Shown here piece by piece: positions 34,561 to 43,047 of a stretch of 64,000 nucleotides of DNA. Within the stretch, counting starts at the first letter, position 1. Every line of letters begins with the position of its first letter. The notes below the pieces were generated by a model. That model saw only the letters and a program-made list of their open reading frames with translations. It did no database searches and was not told the origin of the DNA. This DNA comes from an uncultured Marivita sp. (GTDB lineage Bacteria > Pseudomonadota > Alphaproteobacteria > Rhodobacterales > Rhodobacteraceae). The position numbers were made by a program, and so were the translations under genes. The stretch covers positions 1 through 64,000 of the forward strand of contig NZ_CANKYW010000002.1 of the NCBI RefSeq assembly GCF_947488135.1, given 5' to 3'.

Positions 34561-36463
34561 CGATGGGTTCCTCTGCGCCGTCGGTCTGTGATGTTTCGTC
34601 TGTCGGCGCAGATTCTTCAATGCTTTCGAGTGTGGTTTCTGTCTCGGGTATCGGTTCAGGACGTCGCAGCTTGAATTCGATCCGGCGGTTGGCCTCGCGA
34701 CCTTCTTCGGTATCGTTGCTGGCGATGGGTTGTTCTTCGCCGTAGCCCCTGACTTCGTAGCTCGCGGTGAGAACGCGGCGCTGGCGCAGCGCGTCGACCA
34801 CCGCCTGCGCGCGTTCCTGGCTGAGCTGCTGGTTCATCACTTCGCGGCCCTGGCTGTCGGTGTGACCGGCGATCACGAGAGGGATGTCGCCGCAGAGTTG
34901 CAGCAGTTCCGCGATCTCGTCCATGATGTCGCGGGTCGCAGCGTCGAGCGTGGCCGATCCCGGTTCAAACGTGATCTTGCGGTCGCCGATGATTTCGACG
35001 ATCTGCGCCTCACATTCCTCGGGGGTGGGAATACCCAGAAGCGGGTCGAGTTTCTCTTGGTAGGTGATTTCGATCTCAAAATCCTCGGACTCGCCCAGCT
35101 TGTCGGCGAGAAGGCCCGAGATTTCCGAGCTGGCGTTCTGGTTGCCAGTGTTGCCCGTGATCGTGAGCACATCGGGCGTCACCACCACGGCGCCATTGGA
35201 CAGGCGCGACAGGGCTTCGAGCCCGGCAAGAACGCGGCTTGACCAGTTGGACGGCAGGTTTTCGTCGACCCGTGCGGTCATTCGGACGGTGGAAGAGCCG
35301 AACGCGGCGCGGGCGAAGCTGTCGGCTGTCTGGCGCGCGATTTCGCTGTCGATGCGTCCGCGCAGTTGCACCTGTCCCTCGGGGCTACGGGTGGCGGTGA
35401 ATTCGGGGATGCCTTCGGGCGCATCGGATGGCGGTTTGGGCAGGGTCGCCTTGACAACAAAAACATCCGGCAGACCGGTCTCCAGTTCTCCGACCACGCG
35501 GTCGAACACCGATTGGTCTGTGCCTTCAAGCGCGAACAACGCGACATCCGCGTCCGAGAACGTGATCGTGCCGCCGCCCAGCGCGTCTACCGCGTTGATC
35601 CCCATTGCGGCCGCCGCGCCCCATTCGTTGGTCGGCGTTCCCAACCCGAGGCGGCAATCGGCCTTGTCGGACAGACCGGCGGCCGCGGCCGCGGTCAGGA
35701 TTTCCGCGCGGTCTTCTTCGGTCGGTGCCGCACAGGCGTCGAAACGCGCGCCGTCATCGTCCTTGATGAACCGCAGCGTGAAGGGCGAGATGACCGGGCG
35801 CGGTGCGGTGATTTCCAGCGCGAGGCGCACGTCTTCACCCGCGCGGCGCGCAAGATCGGCCTCGACCCGGCGACGGGTGTCTTCGTTGGCGACGGCGCCT
35901 TTGACGGTAACGCGGCCCGCCTCGATTGAGATCTTTGACCGGTCAAGCACCCGAAGCACCGATACGGCGTAATCCTGTGCATCCTCCCAGCCATCGGGGA
36001 TCGGGTAATCGGCGACCTCGAGAAGGTCTGCGACTTCGATATCCGGCACCGCGCGTGAAATGTCCTCGACCAGACGTTCACGGTCGACATCGGCGGGAAG
36101 CAATCCGATCATCGAAACGCCCGCATCGTTGCGCAGCAATTCGATCGAGAATCGGGGCGGCGCGATACCATCGGTGTCGACGATGTCGATCTGGTCGATC
36201 ACCCGCGCCGTATCGACAACGCGCCCGGCGGCGCTCAGCGCCTGAAACCGCGCGGCCTCCGTCGGGGCGGTCCCGATCAAAAACACCTGCAACCCGTTGG
36301 TGTCCACATCCGCCCAGGTCAGCGCGTCCCGGTCAAGTTCGGTGCGCACGGCGCGTTCAGAGCTTTCCTCCACCGCCCCGGCGGCGACCCATGCCGCACC
36401 CAGACTCAGGATGGCGGCGCTCGCGAAGGCAGAAAAGAGAATGAAGAGAGAGGAGAGTCGCAT
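34547..36463 (-). CDS. BON/OmpA-family envelope protein
   Basis: The 638-residue protein starts with a hydrophobic export signal or anchor (about residues 3-27). Several BON-like modules follow (for example SKISIEAGRVTVKGAVANEDTRRRVEADL and PEGQVQLRGRIDSEIARQTADSF), and then a C-terminal OmpA peptidoglycan-binding domain (ITFEPGSATLDAATRDIMDEIA...VIAGHTDSQGREVMNQQLSQERA...GYGEEQPIASNDTEEGREANRRIEF). The tail is acidic. It should link membrane and cell wall. ATG 36463 is used. Confidence 0.85.
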   Translation of the reverse strand: MRLSSLFILFSAFASAAILSLGAAWVAAGAVEESSERAVRTELDRDALTWADVDTNGLQVFLIGTAPTEAARFQALSAAGRVVDTARVIDQIDIVDTDGIAPPRFSIELLRNDAGVSMIGLLPADVDRERLVEDISRAVPDIEVADLLEVADYPIPDGWEDAQDYAVSVLRVLDRSKISIEAGRVTVKGAVANEDTRRRVEADLARRAGEDVRLALEITAPRPVISPFTLRFIKDDDGARFDACAAPTEEDRAEILTAAAAAGLSDKADCRLGLGTPTNEWGAAAAMGINAVDALGGGTITFSDADVALFALEGTDQSVFDRVVGELETGLPDVFVVKATLPKPPSDAPEGIPEFTATRSPEGQVQLRGRIDSEIARQTADSFARAAFGSSTVRMTARVDENLPSNWSSRVLAGLEALSRLSNGAVVVTPDVLTITGNTGNQNASSEISGLLADKLGESEDFEIEITYQEKLDPLLGIPTPEECEAQIVEIIGDRKITFEPGSATLDAATRDIMDEIAELLQLCGDIPLVIAGHTDSQGREVMNQQLSQERAQAVVDALRQRRVLTASYEVRGYGEEQPIASNDTEEGREANRRIEFKLRRPEPIPETETTLESIEESAPTDETSQTDGAEEPIDEQN

Positions 36464-36522
36464 CAACAATCCATGTCAGTTGCGGGTTGCAAAGCGATAC
36501 GCCGCAGCGCCGCCGAGTGCAA

Positions 36523-37488
36523 TCACGCGAAAAGCGCGATGGCGAAAAACAGCACAGGGATCAGCCCGGCGTCCCGATTGGAGCGGAAGAGCGTTAGCAG
36601 GGTATCGTTATCGTCCAGTTTGAGCCGCCGCATCTGCCACATCATGTGCCAGCCCATCGCCCAGGGCCCGCCAAGCGCGATCACGAGGGCAAAGATCTCG
36701 CCCCGTGGTGCGGCGAGGATGACGGCAAAGCCGATCAGCGCAACGGTGAGAACGAGAAACCAGGCAAGGTATCGGGGCGTGTCATCCCCGAACAGGCGCG
36801 CGGTGGATTTTACGCCTATCAGCGCATCATCTTCCTTGTCCTGATGCGCGTAGATCGTGTCGTAAAACAGTGTCCAGGCCATACCGGCGAGGTAGAGGCA
36901 AACCGCAGGCCATTGCAGTTGCCCGGTATGGGCCGTCCAGGCCAGAAGCGCGCCCCAGTTGAAGGCGATGCCAAGAAAGATCTGCGGCCACCACGTGAAC
37001 CTTTTGGCGAAGGGATAGATCGCCACCGGGACAAGCGCGATGATCCCCAGCAGGATCGCCTGAATCGGGAAGGTGATTAGGATGCAGAAGGCCAGGAGCG
37101 ACTGCACCACCGCCCAGATCAGCGCCTGTTTCGCGCTGACCTGTCCCGAGGGGATCGGGCGCGATGCGGTGCGCGCGACGGACCCGTCGATGTCGCGGTC
37201 GGTGATGTCGTTCCACGTGCAGCCCGCCCCCCGCATCAGGAAGGCGCCGATACCGCAGCCGAGGATGATCCACGCATCGAAGAGCCGGGCTTCGCCGGTG
37301 TAGAACATCGCCAGCAGCGTCCCCCAGACGCAAGGCAGATAGAGCAACCACGTTCCGATCGGCCGATCGGCCCGGCTGAGCCGTAGATAGGGACGGGCCC
37401 AGCCCGGTGCGCGGGTGTCGACCCAGTTGCCCGTGACGGCATCAGCGACCTGACCGCTCTGGTCTGGTGTTGTGTGCGGGCCGGGCAT
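36523..37488 (-). CDS. ubiA: 4-hydroxybenzoate polyprenyltransferase
   Basis: UbiA attaches the polyprenyl tail to 4-hydroxybenzoate in ubiquinone synthesis at the inner membrane. The 321-residue, multi-span protein has both Asp-rich prenyl-diphosphate motifs: NDITDRDID and YAHQDKEDD. The frame continues upstream across rsmE, but ATG 37488 gives the expected length. It is divergent from rsmE with only 12 bases between starts. Confidence 0.95.
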   Translation of the reverse strand: MPGPHTTPDQSGQVADAVTGNWVDTRAPGWARPYLRLSRADRPIGTWLLYLPCVWGTLLAMFYTGEARLFDAWIILGCGIGAFLMRGAGCTWNDITDRDIDGSVARTASRPIPSGQVSAKQALIWAVVQSLLAFCILITFPIQAILLGIIALVPVAIYPFAKRFTWWPQIFLGIAFNWGALLAWTAHTGQLQWPAVCLYLAGMAWTLFYDTIYAHQDKEDDALIGVKSTARLFGDDTPRYLAWFLVLTVALIGFAVILAAPRGEIFALVIALGGPWAMGWHMMWQMRRLKLDDNDTLLTLFRSNRDAGLIPVLFFAIALFA

Positions 37489-37500
37489 ATGTGTTGCTCC

Positions 37501-38220
37501 ATGAATGCGAAAGTCAGGCTTTATGTAGATCAGCCGCTCGGGGCGGCACAACCGGTCGCTCTGACGCGGGAGCAGGCGCATTACCTGTTCGGCGTGATGC
37601 GCATGACCGTCGGGGACGCGGTGGCGCTGTTCAATGGCACCGATGGGGAATGGCAGTCCGAGGTCGTCGAGGCCGGAAAACGGCGGGGTGTTCTGGTTTG
37701 TCGCGCGCAATCCAAACCGCAGTCGATGCCGCCCGATCTCTGGTTGCTCTTTGCGCCGATCAAGAAAGCACGGACCGATTTCATCGTGGAAAAAGCGGTC
37801 GAGATGGGGGTGCGGCGCATCGTGCCTGTGCAGACTGCCTTCACAAATTCCGAGCGTATCCGGCAGGACCGGCTGCAAGCGCACGCGATCGAGGCCGCCG
37901 AACAATGCGGCGGGGTGTTCGTGCCCGAAGTGGCGGAGCTGACCAAGCTCGACCGATTGCTGGACCGATGGGAGCCGGACCGCCGCATCGCCTATTGCGA
38001 CGAGGCGCTGGCGGGAGAGACCGGGCGTTTGCACGACGATCCCGGACCGTGGGCGGTGCTGATCGGGCCGGAGGGTGGCTTCTCGGATGACGAACGCACG
38101 CGGCTGCGCGCGATGGACTACGCTACACCGATCAGCCTCGGGCCGCGGATCTTGCGCGCCGATACGGCGGCGGTGGCGGCGCTGACACTGTGGCAAACCA
38201 CGTTGGGAGACTGGGCATGA
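37501..38220 (+). CDS. rsmE: 16S rRNA m3U1498 methyltransferase
   Basis: RsmE methylates U1498 of 16S rRNA. The 239-residue SPOUT enzyme has an N-terminal PUA-like domain (EQAHYLFGVMRMTVGDAVALFNG) and the knot motifs LIGPEGGFSDDE and LGPRILRADTAA. ATG 37501 gives the usual start; an in-frame ATG at 37474 would overlap the ubiA start. Confidence 0.94.
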   Translation: MNAKVRLYVDQPLGAAQPVALTREQAHYLFGVMRMTVGDAVALFNGTDGEWQSEVVEAGKRRGVLVCRAQSKPQSMPPDLWLLFAPIKKARTDFIVEKAVEMGVRRIVPVQTAFTNSERIRQDRLQAHAIEAAEQCGGVFVPEVAELTKLDRLLDRWEPDRRIAYCDEALAGETGRLHDDPGPWAVLIGPEGGFSDDERTRLRAMDYATPISLGPRILRADTAAVAALTLWQTTLGDWA

Positions 38221-38222
38221 CG

Positions 38223-38266
38223 GGTTTTCGGTCGCCCGAAAACCGTCCATCCGTCGACGGATGGAC
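38223..38266. repeat. two abutting perfect hairpins after rsmE
   Basis: A 22-nt stem-loop (38223-38244; 9-bp arms GGTTTTCGG/CCGAAAACC) is immediately followed by a perfect 22-nt palindrome (38245-38266, centre GTCGAC). No T-tract follows. The layout is the same as at 864-907 and 40254-40298. Confidence 0.75.
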
Positions 38267-38284
38267 CGCGCCCGGAGCCGCGCG

Positions 38285-38815
38285 ATGACGTTCATCCGAC
38301 CGGAGGTACGTGCCGCAATCCGGCGCTGGCGCGAGGCGCTGGTGGGGACCGCGATCCTGCTGCTTGGCCTCTATTGGAGCATCGGCGTCACACCAGGATT
38401 GCTGACATGGGTCGGATACCTCGCGCTGTTTCTCGGAGCCGCGCTGTTCTTTGCCGGGCTGCAGAAGGGCCGCGCGCGCATCGGCGGCGGCGGTCCTGGG
38501 GTCGTGCAGATCGTGGAACGGCGCATCGGGTATTTCGGGCCGCTCAACGGCGGGATCGTCGATCTCGATGCGGTTACATCACTGAGCCTCGACCCGACCG
38601 AACATCCGCGCCACTGGGTGATCACGCATGACGGTGGCCCGGCGCTCCACATCCCGGTCAACGCCGAAGGGGCGGATACGCTGTTCGATGCTTTCGCCAG
38701 CTTGCCCGGTCTCAGCCCCGGTCTCGTTGCCGCGACCTTGAAACAGGATGGCACCAAACCAATTGTGCTCTGGCGCAGGCCCGACCTCTCGAACCGCATC
38801 GCGCGCCTGCATTGA
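38285..38815 (+). CDS. two-span membrane protein, unknown function
   Basis: The 176-residue protein has two adjacent membrane spans (about residues 18-60: ALVGTAILLLGLYWSIGV and LLTWVGYLALFLGAALFFAGL). A cytoplasmic C-terminal domain follows, with a PH-like look (VVQIVERRIGYFGPLNGGIVDLDAV...WVITHDGGPALHIPV). A CGGAG site supports ATG 38285. It lies just before gshA. I recognise no named family. Confidence 0.75.
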   Translation: MTFIRPEVRAAIRRWREALVGTAILLLGLYWSIGVTPGLLTWVGYLALFLGAALFFAGLQKGRARIGGGGPGVVQIVERRIGYFGPLNGGIVDLDAVTSLSLDPTEHPRHWVITHDGGPALHIPVNAEGADTLFDAFASLPGLSPGLVAATLKQDGTKPIVLWRRPDLSNRIARLH

Positions 38816-38878
38816 CAGCCCGGAGAAATCAGCCCAAGGCTGACCCCGATTGACGAGCAGACAGACCGGAGACGCGCC

Positions 38879-40249
38879 ATGTCCATTCCACAGTCCGGCG
38901 GCGGGCCCATCGAACACGAGGACCAGCTGGCGCAGTATCTTGCTGACGGCTGCAAACCCAAAGCCGATTGGCGGATCGGCACCGAGCACGAGAAATTCGG
39001 CTACTGCAAGGACACGCTGCGGCCCCTGCCCTATGAGGGCGAACGGTCGATCCTCGCGGTGCTCGAGGGCTTGCGGGACAAGCATGGCTGGTCGCCGGTC
39101 ATGGAAGGGCAGTACCTGATCGGGCTGGAAAAGGGCGGCGCGAACATTTCGCTCGAACCCGGCGGGCAACTGGAACTGTCGGGCGCACCTCTGGAGACCA
39201 TCCACCAGACCTGTGACGAGGTGAACGACCACCTACGCGATGTGAAAGACATCGCCGACAAGATCGGGGTCGGGTTCATCGGTCTCGGGGCCGCGCCGAT
39301 CTGGCGGCACGAGGACATGCCCCTGATGCCCAAGGGGCGCTACAAGCTGATGGACAGCTACATGGAAAAGGTCGGCACCGCCGGCACCACCATGATGCGG
39401 CGCACCTGCACGGTTCAGGTCAATCTCGATTTCTCGTCCGAGGCGGACATGGTGCAGAAGATGCGCGTGGCGCTGGCGTTGCAGCCGGTGGCCAACGCGC
39501 TGTTCGCCACATCCCCGTTTTTCGAGGGCAAGCCGAACGGTCACAAAAGCTGGCGCGGCCGCGTCTGGCGTCATCTGGACGATGCGCGCACGGGGATGCT
39601 GCCTTTCGTGTTCGAAGACGGATTCGGGTTCGAGGCGTGGGTGCAATACGCGCTCGATGTGCCGATGTATTTCGTCTACCGCGACGGGACATATATCAAT
39701 GCGCTGGGTCAGTCCTTTCGCGACTTTCTGAAGGGTGAACTGCCGGCGCTGCCGGGTGAAATACCGACGCTGTCGGATTGGGCCGATCACCTGACCACGA
39801 TCTTTCCCGAAGCGCGGGTCAAGAAATTCATCGAAATGCGCGGAGCGGACGGCGGCCCGTGGCGCCGCCTTTGCGCCCTGCCCGCGTTCTGGGTTGGCTT
39901 GACCTATGAGCAGTCGGCGCTGGATGCGGCGTGGGATCTGGTCAAGGGTTGGGATGCAGAGACCCGCGATGCGCTGCGCGTCGCGGCGTCGGTCGACGGG
40001 CTTCAGGCCGAGGTGAACGGGATCAAGATGCACGATCTGGCACGCGAGGCGCTGAAGATCTCCGACGCCGGATTGGTCGCCCGGGCGCGCCCCGGTGCCG
40101 GCGGATTGGTGCCGGACGAGACCCATTTCCTCAATGCGCTGAAGGAAAGTGTGGAGACCGGAAAAACGCTCGCCGACGAGTTGATCGACCATTACCACGG
40201 CGATTGGAATGGCGATATCAGCCGGATTTACGAAGAATACAGTTACTGA
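38879..40249 (+). CDS. gshA: glutamate-cysteine ligase (GCS2 type)
   Basis: GshA makes gamma-glutamylcysteine, the first step of glutathione synthesis. The 456-residue protein is the alphaproteobacterial/plant-like GCS2 form, with the early WRIGTEHEKFGY motif and ISLEPGGQLELSGAP (substrate-binding), and MRRTCTVQVNLDF. CCGGAG precedes the ATG. The glutathione-degrading ggt lies convergently downstream. Confidence 0.94.
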   Translation: MSIPQSGGGPIEHEDQLAQYLADGCKPKADWRIGTEHEKFGYCKDTLRPLPYEGERSILAVLEGLRDKHGWSPVMEGQYLIGLEKGGANISLEPGGQLELSGAPLETIHQTCDEVNDHLRDVKDIADKIGVGFIGLGAAPIWRHEDMPLMPKGRYKLMDSYMEKVGTAGTTMMRRTCTVQVNLDFSSEADMVQKMRVALALQPVANALFATSPFFEGKPNGHKSWRGRVWRHLDDARTGMLPFVFEDGFGFEAWVQYALDVPMYFVYRDGTYINALGQSFRDFLKGELPALPGEIPTLSDWADHLTTIFPEARVKKFIEMRGADGGPWRRLCALPAFWVGLTYEQSALDAAWDLVKGWDAETRDALRVAASVDGLQAEVNGIKMHDLAREALKISDAGLVARARPGAGGLVPDETHFLNALKESVETGKTLADELIDHYHGDWNGDISRIYEEYSY

Positions 40250-40253
40250 GGGC

Positions 40254-40298
40254 GGAAACTCTTCGAAGAGTTTCCCCCGGCTTTTCGAAAAGCCGGGG
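40254..40298. repeat. two abutting perfect palindromes between gshA and ggt
   Basis: A perfect 22-nt palindrome (40254-40275) and a perfect 24-nt palindrome (40275-40298), both centred on TTCGAA, share one base. Neither is followed by T residues. They separate two convergent genes. Confidence 0.8.
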
Positions 40299-40306
40299 AC
40301 CGTCGA

Positions 40307-41884
40307 TCAATAGCCGATGGCGCAGCCGTCCTTGCGCGGATCCGAGGCGCCTTCGAGCACACCGTCTTCATGGATCAGGATCGCCTGAGCGCCACCGATG
40401 GCAGTCTCCGGTGTCTCGACCTCGTGCCCCATCTCGGTCAATTCGGCGCGAACCTTGTCCGAATAGCCGCGCTCCATCATCAGCTTTCCGTTTTCGGCAA
40501 AACAACGCGGCGCATCGAGAGCCGCCTGTGGATCGAGCCCGAAATCCGTCATGTTGGTGATCGCGCGCGCGTGACCGCAGGACTGGTACTGCCCGCCCAT
40601 CACGCCGAAGGGCATGGTCACACGTCCCGAATCCCGGATGATTCCCGGAATGATGGTGTGCATCGGCCGCTTGCCGCCGCCGTATTCGTTGGCGTGGCCC
40701 TCTTGCAGAGTGAACCCCGCCCCGCGGTTCTGGAAAAGGATGCCGAATTTCTCGGACGCGAGCCCCGATCCGAACCCGTGGAAGATCGAATAGATCAACG
40801 AGACAACCATGCGATCCTTGTCGACCACGGTGATGTAGATCGTGTCCTTGTGGACCGCCTCGCTGAGCGCCGCCGGACCCGCCATCGCGCGTTTCGGGTC
40901 AATCAAGGTTGCCAGCTTCTGCGCCGTATCCATCGAGAGCAGATGATCCAGCTTCGTCATGTGGTCAGCATCGGCCACGAAGCGATTGCGCGCATCGTAG
41001 GCCAGCTTGGTCGCCTCGGCCTCGATATGAGCGCGTTCGGCACCGAACGGATCCAGAGAGGCCAGATCGAAATGCGACAGGATGTTGAGCAGCAGGATCG
41101 CCGCAGCACCCTGTCCGTTTGGCGGATGCTCGAGCAATTCGCGCCCTTGGTAGGTTCCGCTGACCGGCGAACCGATGGTGGATTGGGTCTTCGCGAAATC
41201 GGCGTCGGTATGGACGCCACCCAGCGCGTTCAGCGTCGCGAGCATGTCCTCGGCCACCTCGCCGGTGTAGAACCCGTCGCGCCCCTGGCTGGCGACACGT
41301 CGCAGAACCTCCGCGTTGCCTGGAAGGCGGAACATCTGCCCCCGTTTCGGGATCGATCCCTGCATCAGGAAATGCGTTCGCGCGTGGCTCTGAAGAAGGT
41401 GGCCGTTCTGTTCCCAGTCCCAGGCGACGCGTTCGGCAACAGGGATCCCGTTTTCCATGTATTCGATAGCCGGCGCAAGACTGTCTGCAATACCGAGCCG
41501 ACCCCATTGTTCGGACATGGTGCAGAAGGCGTCGATCGCACCGGGGATCGTCACCGCCTCGGGCCCGTAAAGTGGCACGGTCGTCTCGCCACGGCTGCGC
41601 AGATCGTCGGCCTTGGCCGCAGCGGGCGCGCGCCCGGAGCCGTTGACGGCGATTACATCATCGCCGCCCGCAGGAGAGATCAGCGCGAAGCAATCCCCGC
41701 CGATGCCCGTCATCGCCGGTTCCGCCTGTCCAAGAATGACTGCCCCCGCAATCGCAGCATCGACGGCGTTGCCGCCACGCTTCAGAATGTCGATTGCGGC
41801 CTGAGCGGCCAGTGGATGCGATGTGGCACACATGCCATTGGTTGCCATCACCGCTGAGCGGCCCGGCATCTGAAAATCGCGCAT
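40307..41884 (-). CDS. ggt: gamma-glutamyltransferase
   Basis: The enzyme cleaves gamma-glutamyl bonds, notably in glutathione. The 525-residue precursor shows GGNAVDAAIAGAVILGQAEPAMTGIGGD near the start, PPNGQGAAAILLLNIL, and the autoprocessing/catalytic Thr region HKDTIYITVVDK near residue 350. The oxyanion/Gly-Gly region (VMGGQYQSCGHA) is also present. I see no signal peptide, so it is probably a cytoplasmic form, unlike periplasmic E. coli Ggt. Confidence 0.9.
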   Translation of the reverse strand: MRDFQMPGRSAVMATNGMCATSHPLAAQAAIDILKRGGNAVDAAIAGAVILGQAEPAMTGIGGDCFALISPAGGDDVIAVNGSGRAPAAAKADDLRSRGETTVPLYGPEAVTIPGAIDAFCTMSEQWGRLGIADSLAPAIEYMENGIPVAERVAWDWEQNGHLLQSHARTHFLMQGSIPKRGQMFRLPGNAEVLRRVASQGRDGFYTGEVAEDMLATLNALGGVHTDADFAKTQSTIGSPVSGTYQGRELLEHPPNGQGAAAILLLNILSHFDLASLDPFGAERAHIEAEATKLAYDARNRFVADADHMTKLDHLLSMDTAQKLATLIDPKRAMAGPAALSEAVHKDTIYITVVDKDRMVVSLIYSIFHGFGSGLASEKFGILFQNRGAGFTLQEGHANEYGGGKRPMHTIIPGIIRDSGRVTMPFGVMGGQYQSCGHARAITNMTDFGLDPQAALDAPRCFAENGKLMMERGYSDKVRAELTEMGHEVETPETAIGGAQAILIHEDGVLEGASDPRKDGCAIGY

Positions 41885-42200
41885 AGGACATGTCCCCCTC
41901 TTTTGCGGCCAAAATAGACAGGCACGGACAGAGGTCAATCGACGATATATGCTGGGGAGATAGTACCTCGACGCCGCGCACTGGGTGGGGGCTGTTAATG
42001 GCGCGACGCCGAGGTGAAGCTTTGTGCAGCTACCCTTACGTTTTGCCGGTCAACAGCGGCCAAAATTCGGACTGAATGAGACCATTGTTGGACATTGTCT
42101 CCGGCAGCCGCATCAGAAGGGTCTGGAATCACTTTATTAATTCCAATTGTTTGACAATTGGAAGCAAATTGACGGAATCATGGCAGAAGCGACCGACGCG
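41885..42200. other. 316-base gap without a convincing gene
   Basis: The gap holds an imperfect long inverted repeat (41965-41979 with 42001-42015, 13 of 15 matching). It also holds a perfect 10-bp hairpin (42141-42163, arms TTCCAATTGT/ACAATTGGAA, loop TTG) that may end the downstream STAS/RsbW transcript. No ORF here has coding character. Confidence 0.5.
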
Positions 42201-42635
42201 CTACGCGGTGAGTCGAAGGAACAGGTTGTTTCTGCCGCCACTCCGCGAGTAGCGAGCCTCCGACGACAGCGCCTGTATCAGAAATCGACCGTACCCGCCT
42301 TCGGCCAGGTCTTCAGGCGCGGGGCCGGTTGCGTCGTGAACCGCGTGTTCTATAATGGGACGGCCCCAGTCCGCGATGTCGATGCACAGATCGTTCCCGT
42401 GCCGCGCGACGGTGACGGACACGGCGCCCAGAGCGACACGACCATAGGCGTGCTCGGCGATGTTGTTCAGCGCCTCTGCCAGCACGATCTGCACATCGTC
42501 GCACAGGTCTTTAAGGCCGGCCCGTGCCACGGCGGTGTCGACACGTGACAGAATACGTGGCGTGACGACATCGAGCGCGGGCAAACACAGCTCAAGAATC
42601 ACGACAGAGGGTGCGTCAGCCTTCGCCGCTGACAA
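42201..42635 (-). CDS. RsbW-like anti-sigma factor / serine kinase
   Basis: The 144-residue protein has the HATPase_c_2 fold of RsbW/SpoIIAB: the N-box VLAEALNNIAEHAYG and the G1 region CIDIADWGRPI, then GGYGRFLIQALSSEARYSRSGGRNNLFLR. It should bind ATP and a STAS partner and may phosphorylate it. The start is uncertain: TTG 42635 overlaps the STAS gene by 20 bases and has AAGG close by. No sigma factor of the sigma-B type lies nearby. Confidence 0.8.
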   Translation of the reverse strand: MSAAKADAPSVVILELCLPALDVVTPRILSRVDTAVARAGLKDLCDDVQIVLAEALNNIAEHAYGRVALGAVSVTVARHGNDLCIDIADWGRPIIEHAVHDATGPAPEDLAEGGYGRFLIQALSSEARYSRSGGRNNLFLRLTA

Positions 42636-42954
42636 CGCCTTGATCCGCCGTGTCGTGGATTTTGAAGATCGTGTCCATCCGGGTCAGGCGAAACACTTTT
42701 TCGACAATCGGTTGCAGCGCGGCAAGTTCAAGCGTCTGGCCCGGCCGCAACTGTTTCATCGATGCGACGACCGCACCCAATCCGCTGGAATCGATAAAAT
42801 CCACCTGTTCAAGGTCGAGGATGAATCGGCCATCGGTGCGCGCTGTGAGCGTGCGCATGCCTTCCTTGAATTGAAGTGCGACCGGCGCATCGATGCGCGT
42901 GGCATTCACGTGGATGATTGTGGCGGTGGGCAAAGCGTCGACGATCAGTTCCAT
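42616..42954 (-). CDS. STAS-domain anti-sigma factor antagonist
   Basis: The 112-residue STAS protein carries the phosphorylatable DSSGLG motif (S56/S57) as in SpoIIAA/RsbV, within VDFIDSSGLGAVVASMKQL. It is translated just ahead of the RsbW-like kinase, forming a partner-switching pair. GAGG precedes ATG 42954. The output may be a sigma factor, or a response regulator elsewhere. Confidence 0.88.
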   Translation of the reverse strand: MELIVDALPTATIIHVNATRIDAPVALQFKEGMRTLTARTDGRFILDLEQVDFIDSSGLGAVVASMKQLRPGQTLELAALQPIVEKVFRLTRMDTIFKIHDTADQGVVSGEG

Positions 42955-43047
42955 AAGGCCTCGGACAATTGATATGCCGGGCACCCTAGACGCCAATCCT
43001 TACCATCCGGTATGCAGGGCCCACGAACGCCATGAGGGGAGGCCGCA

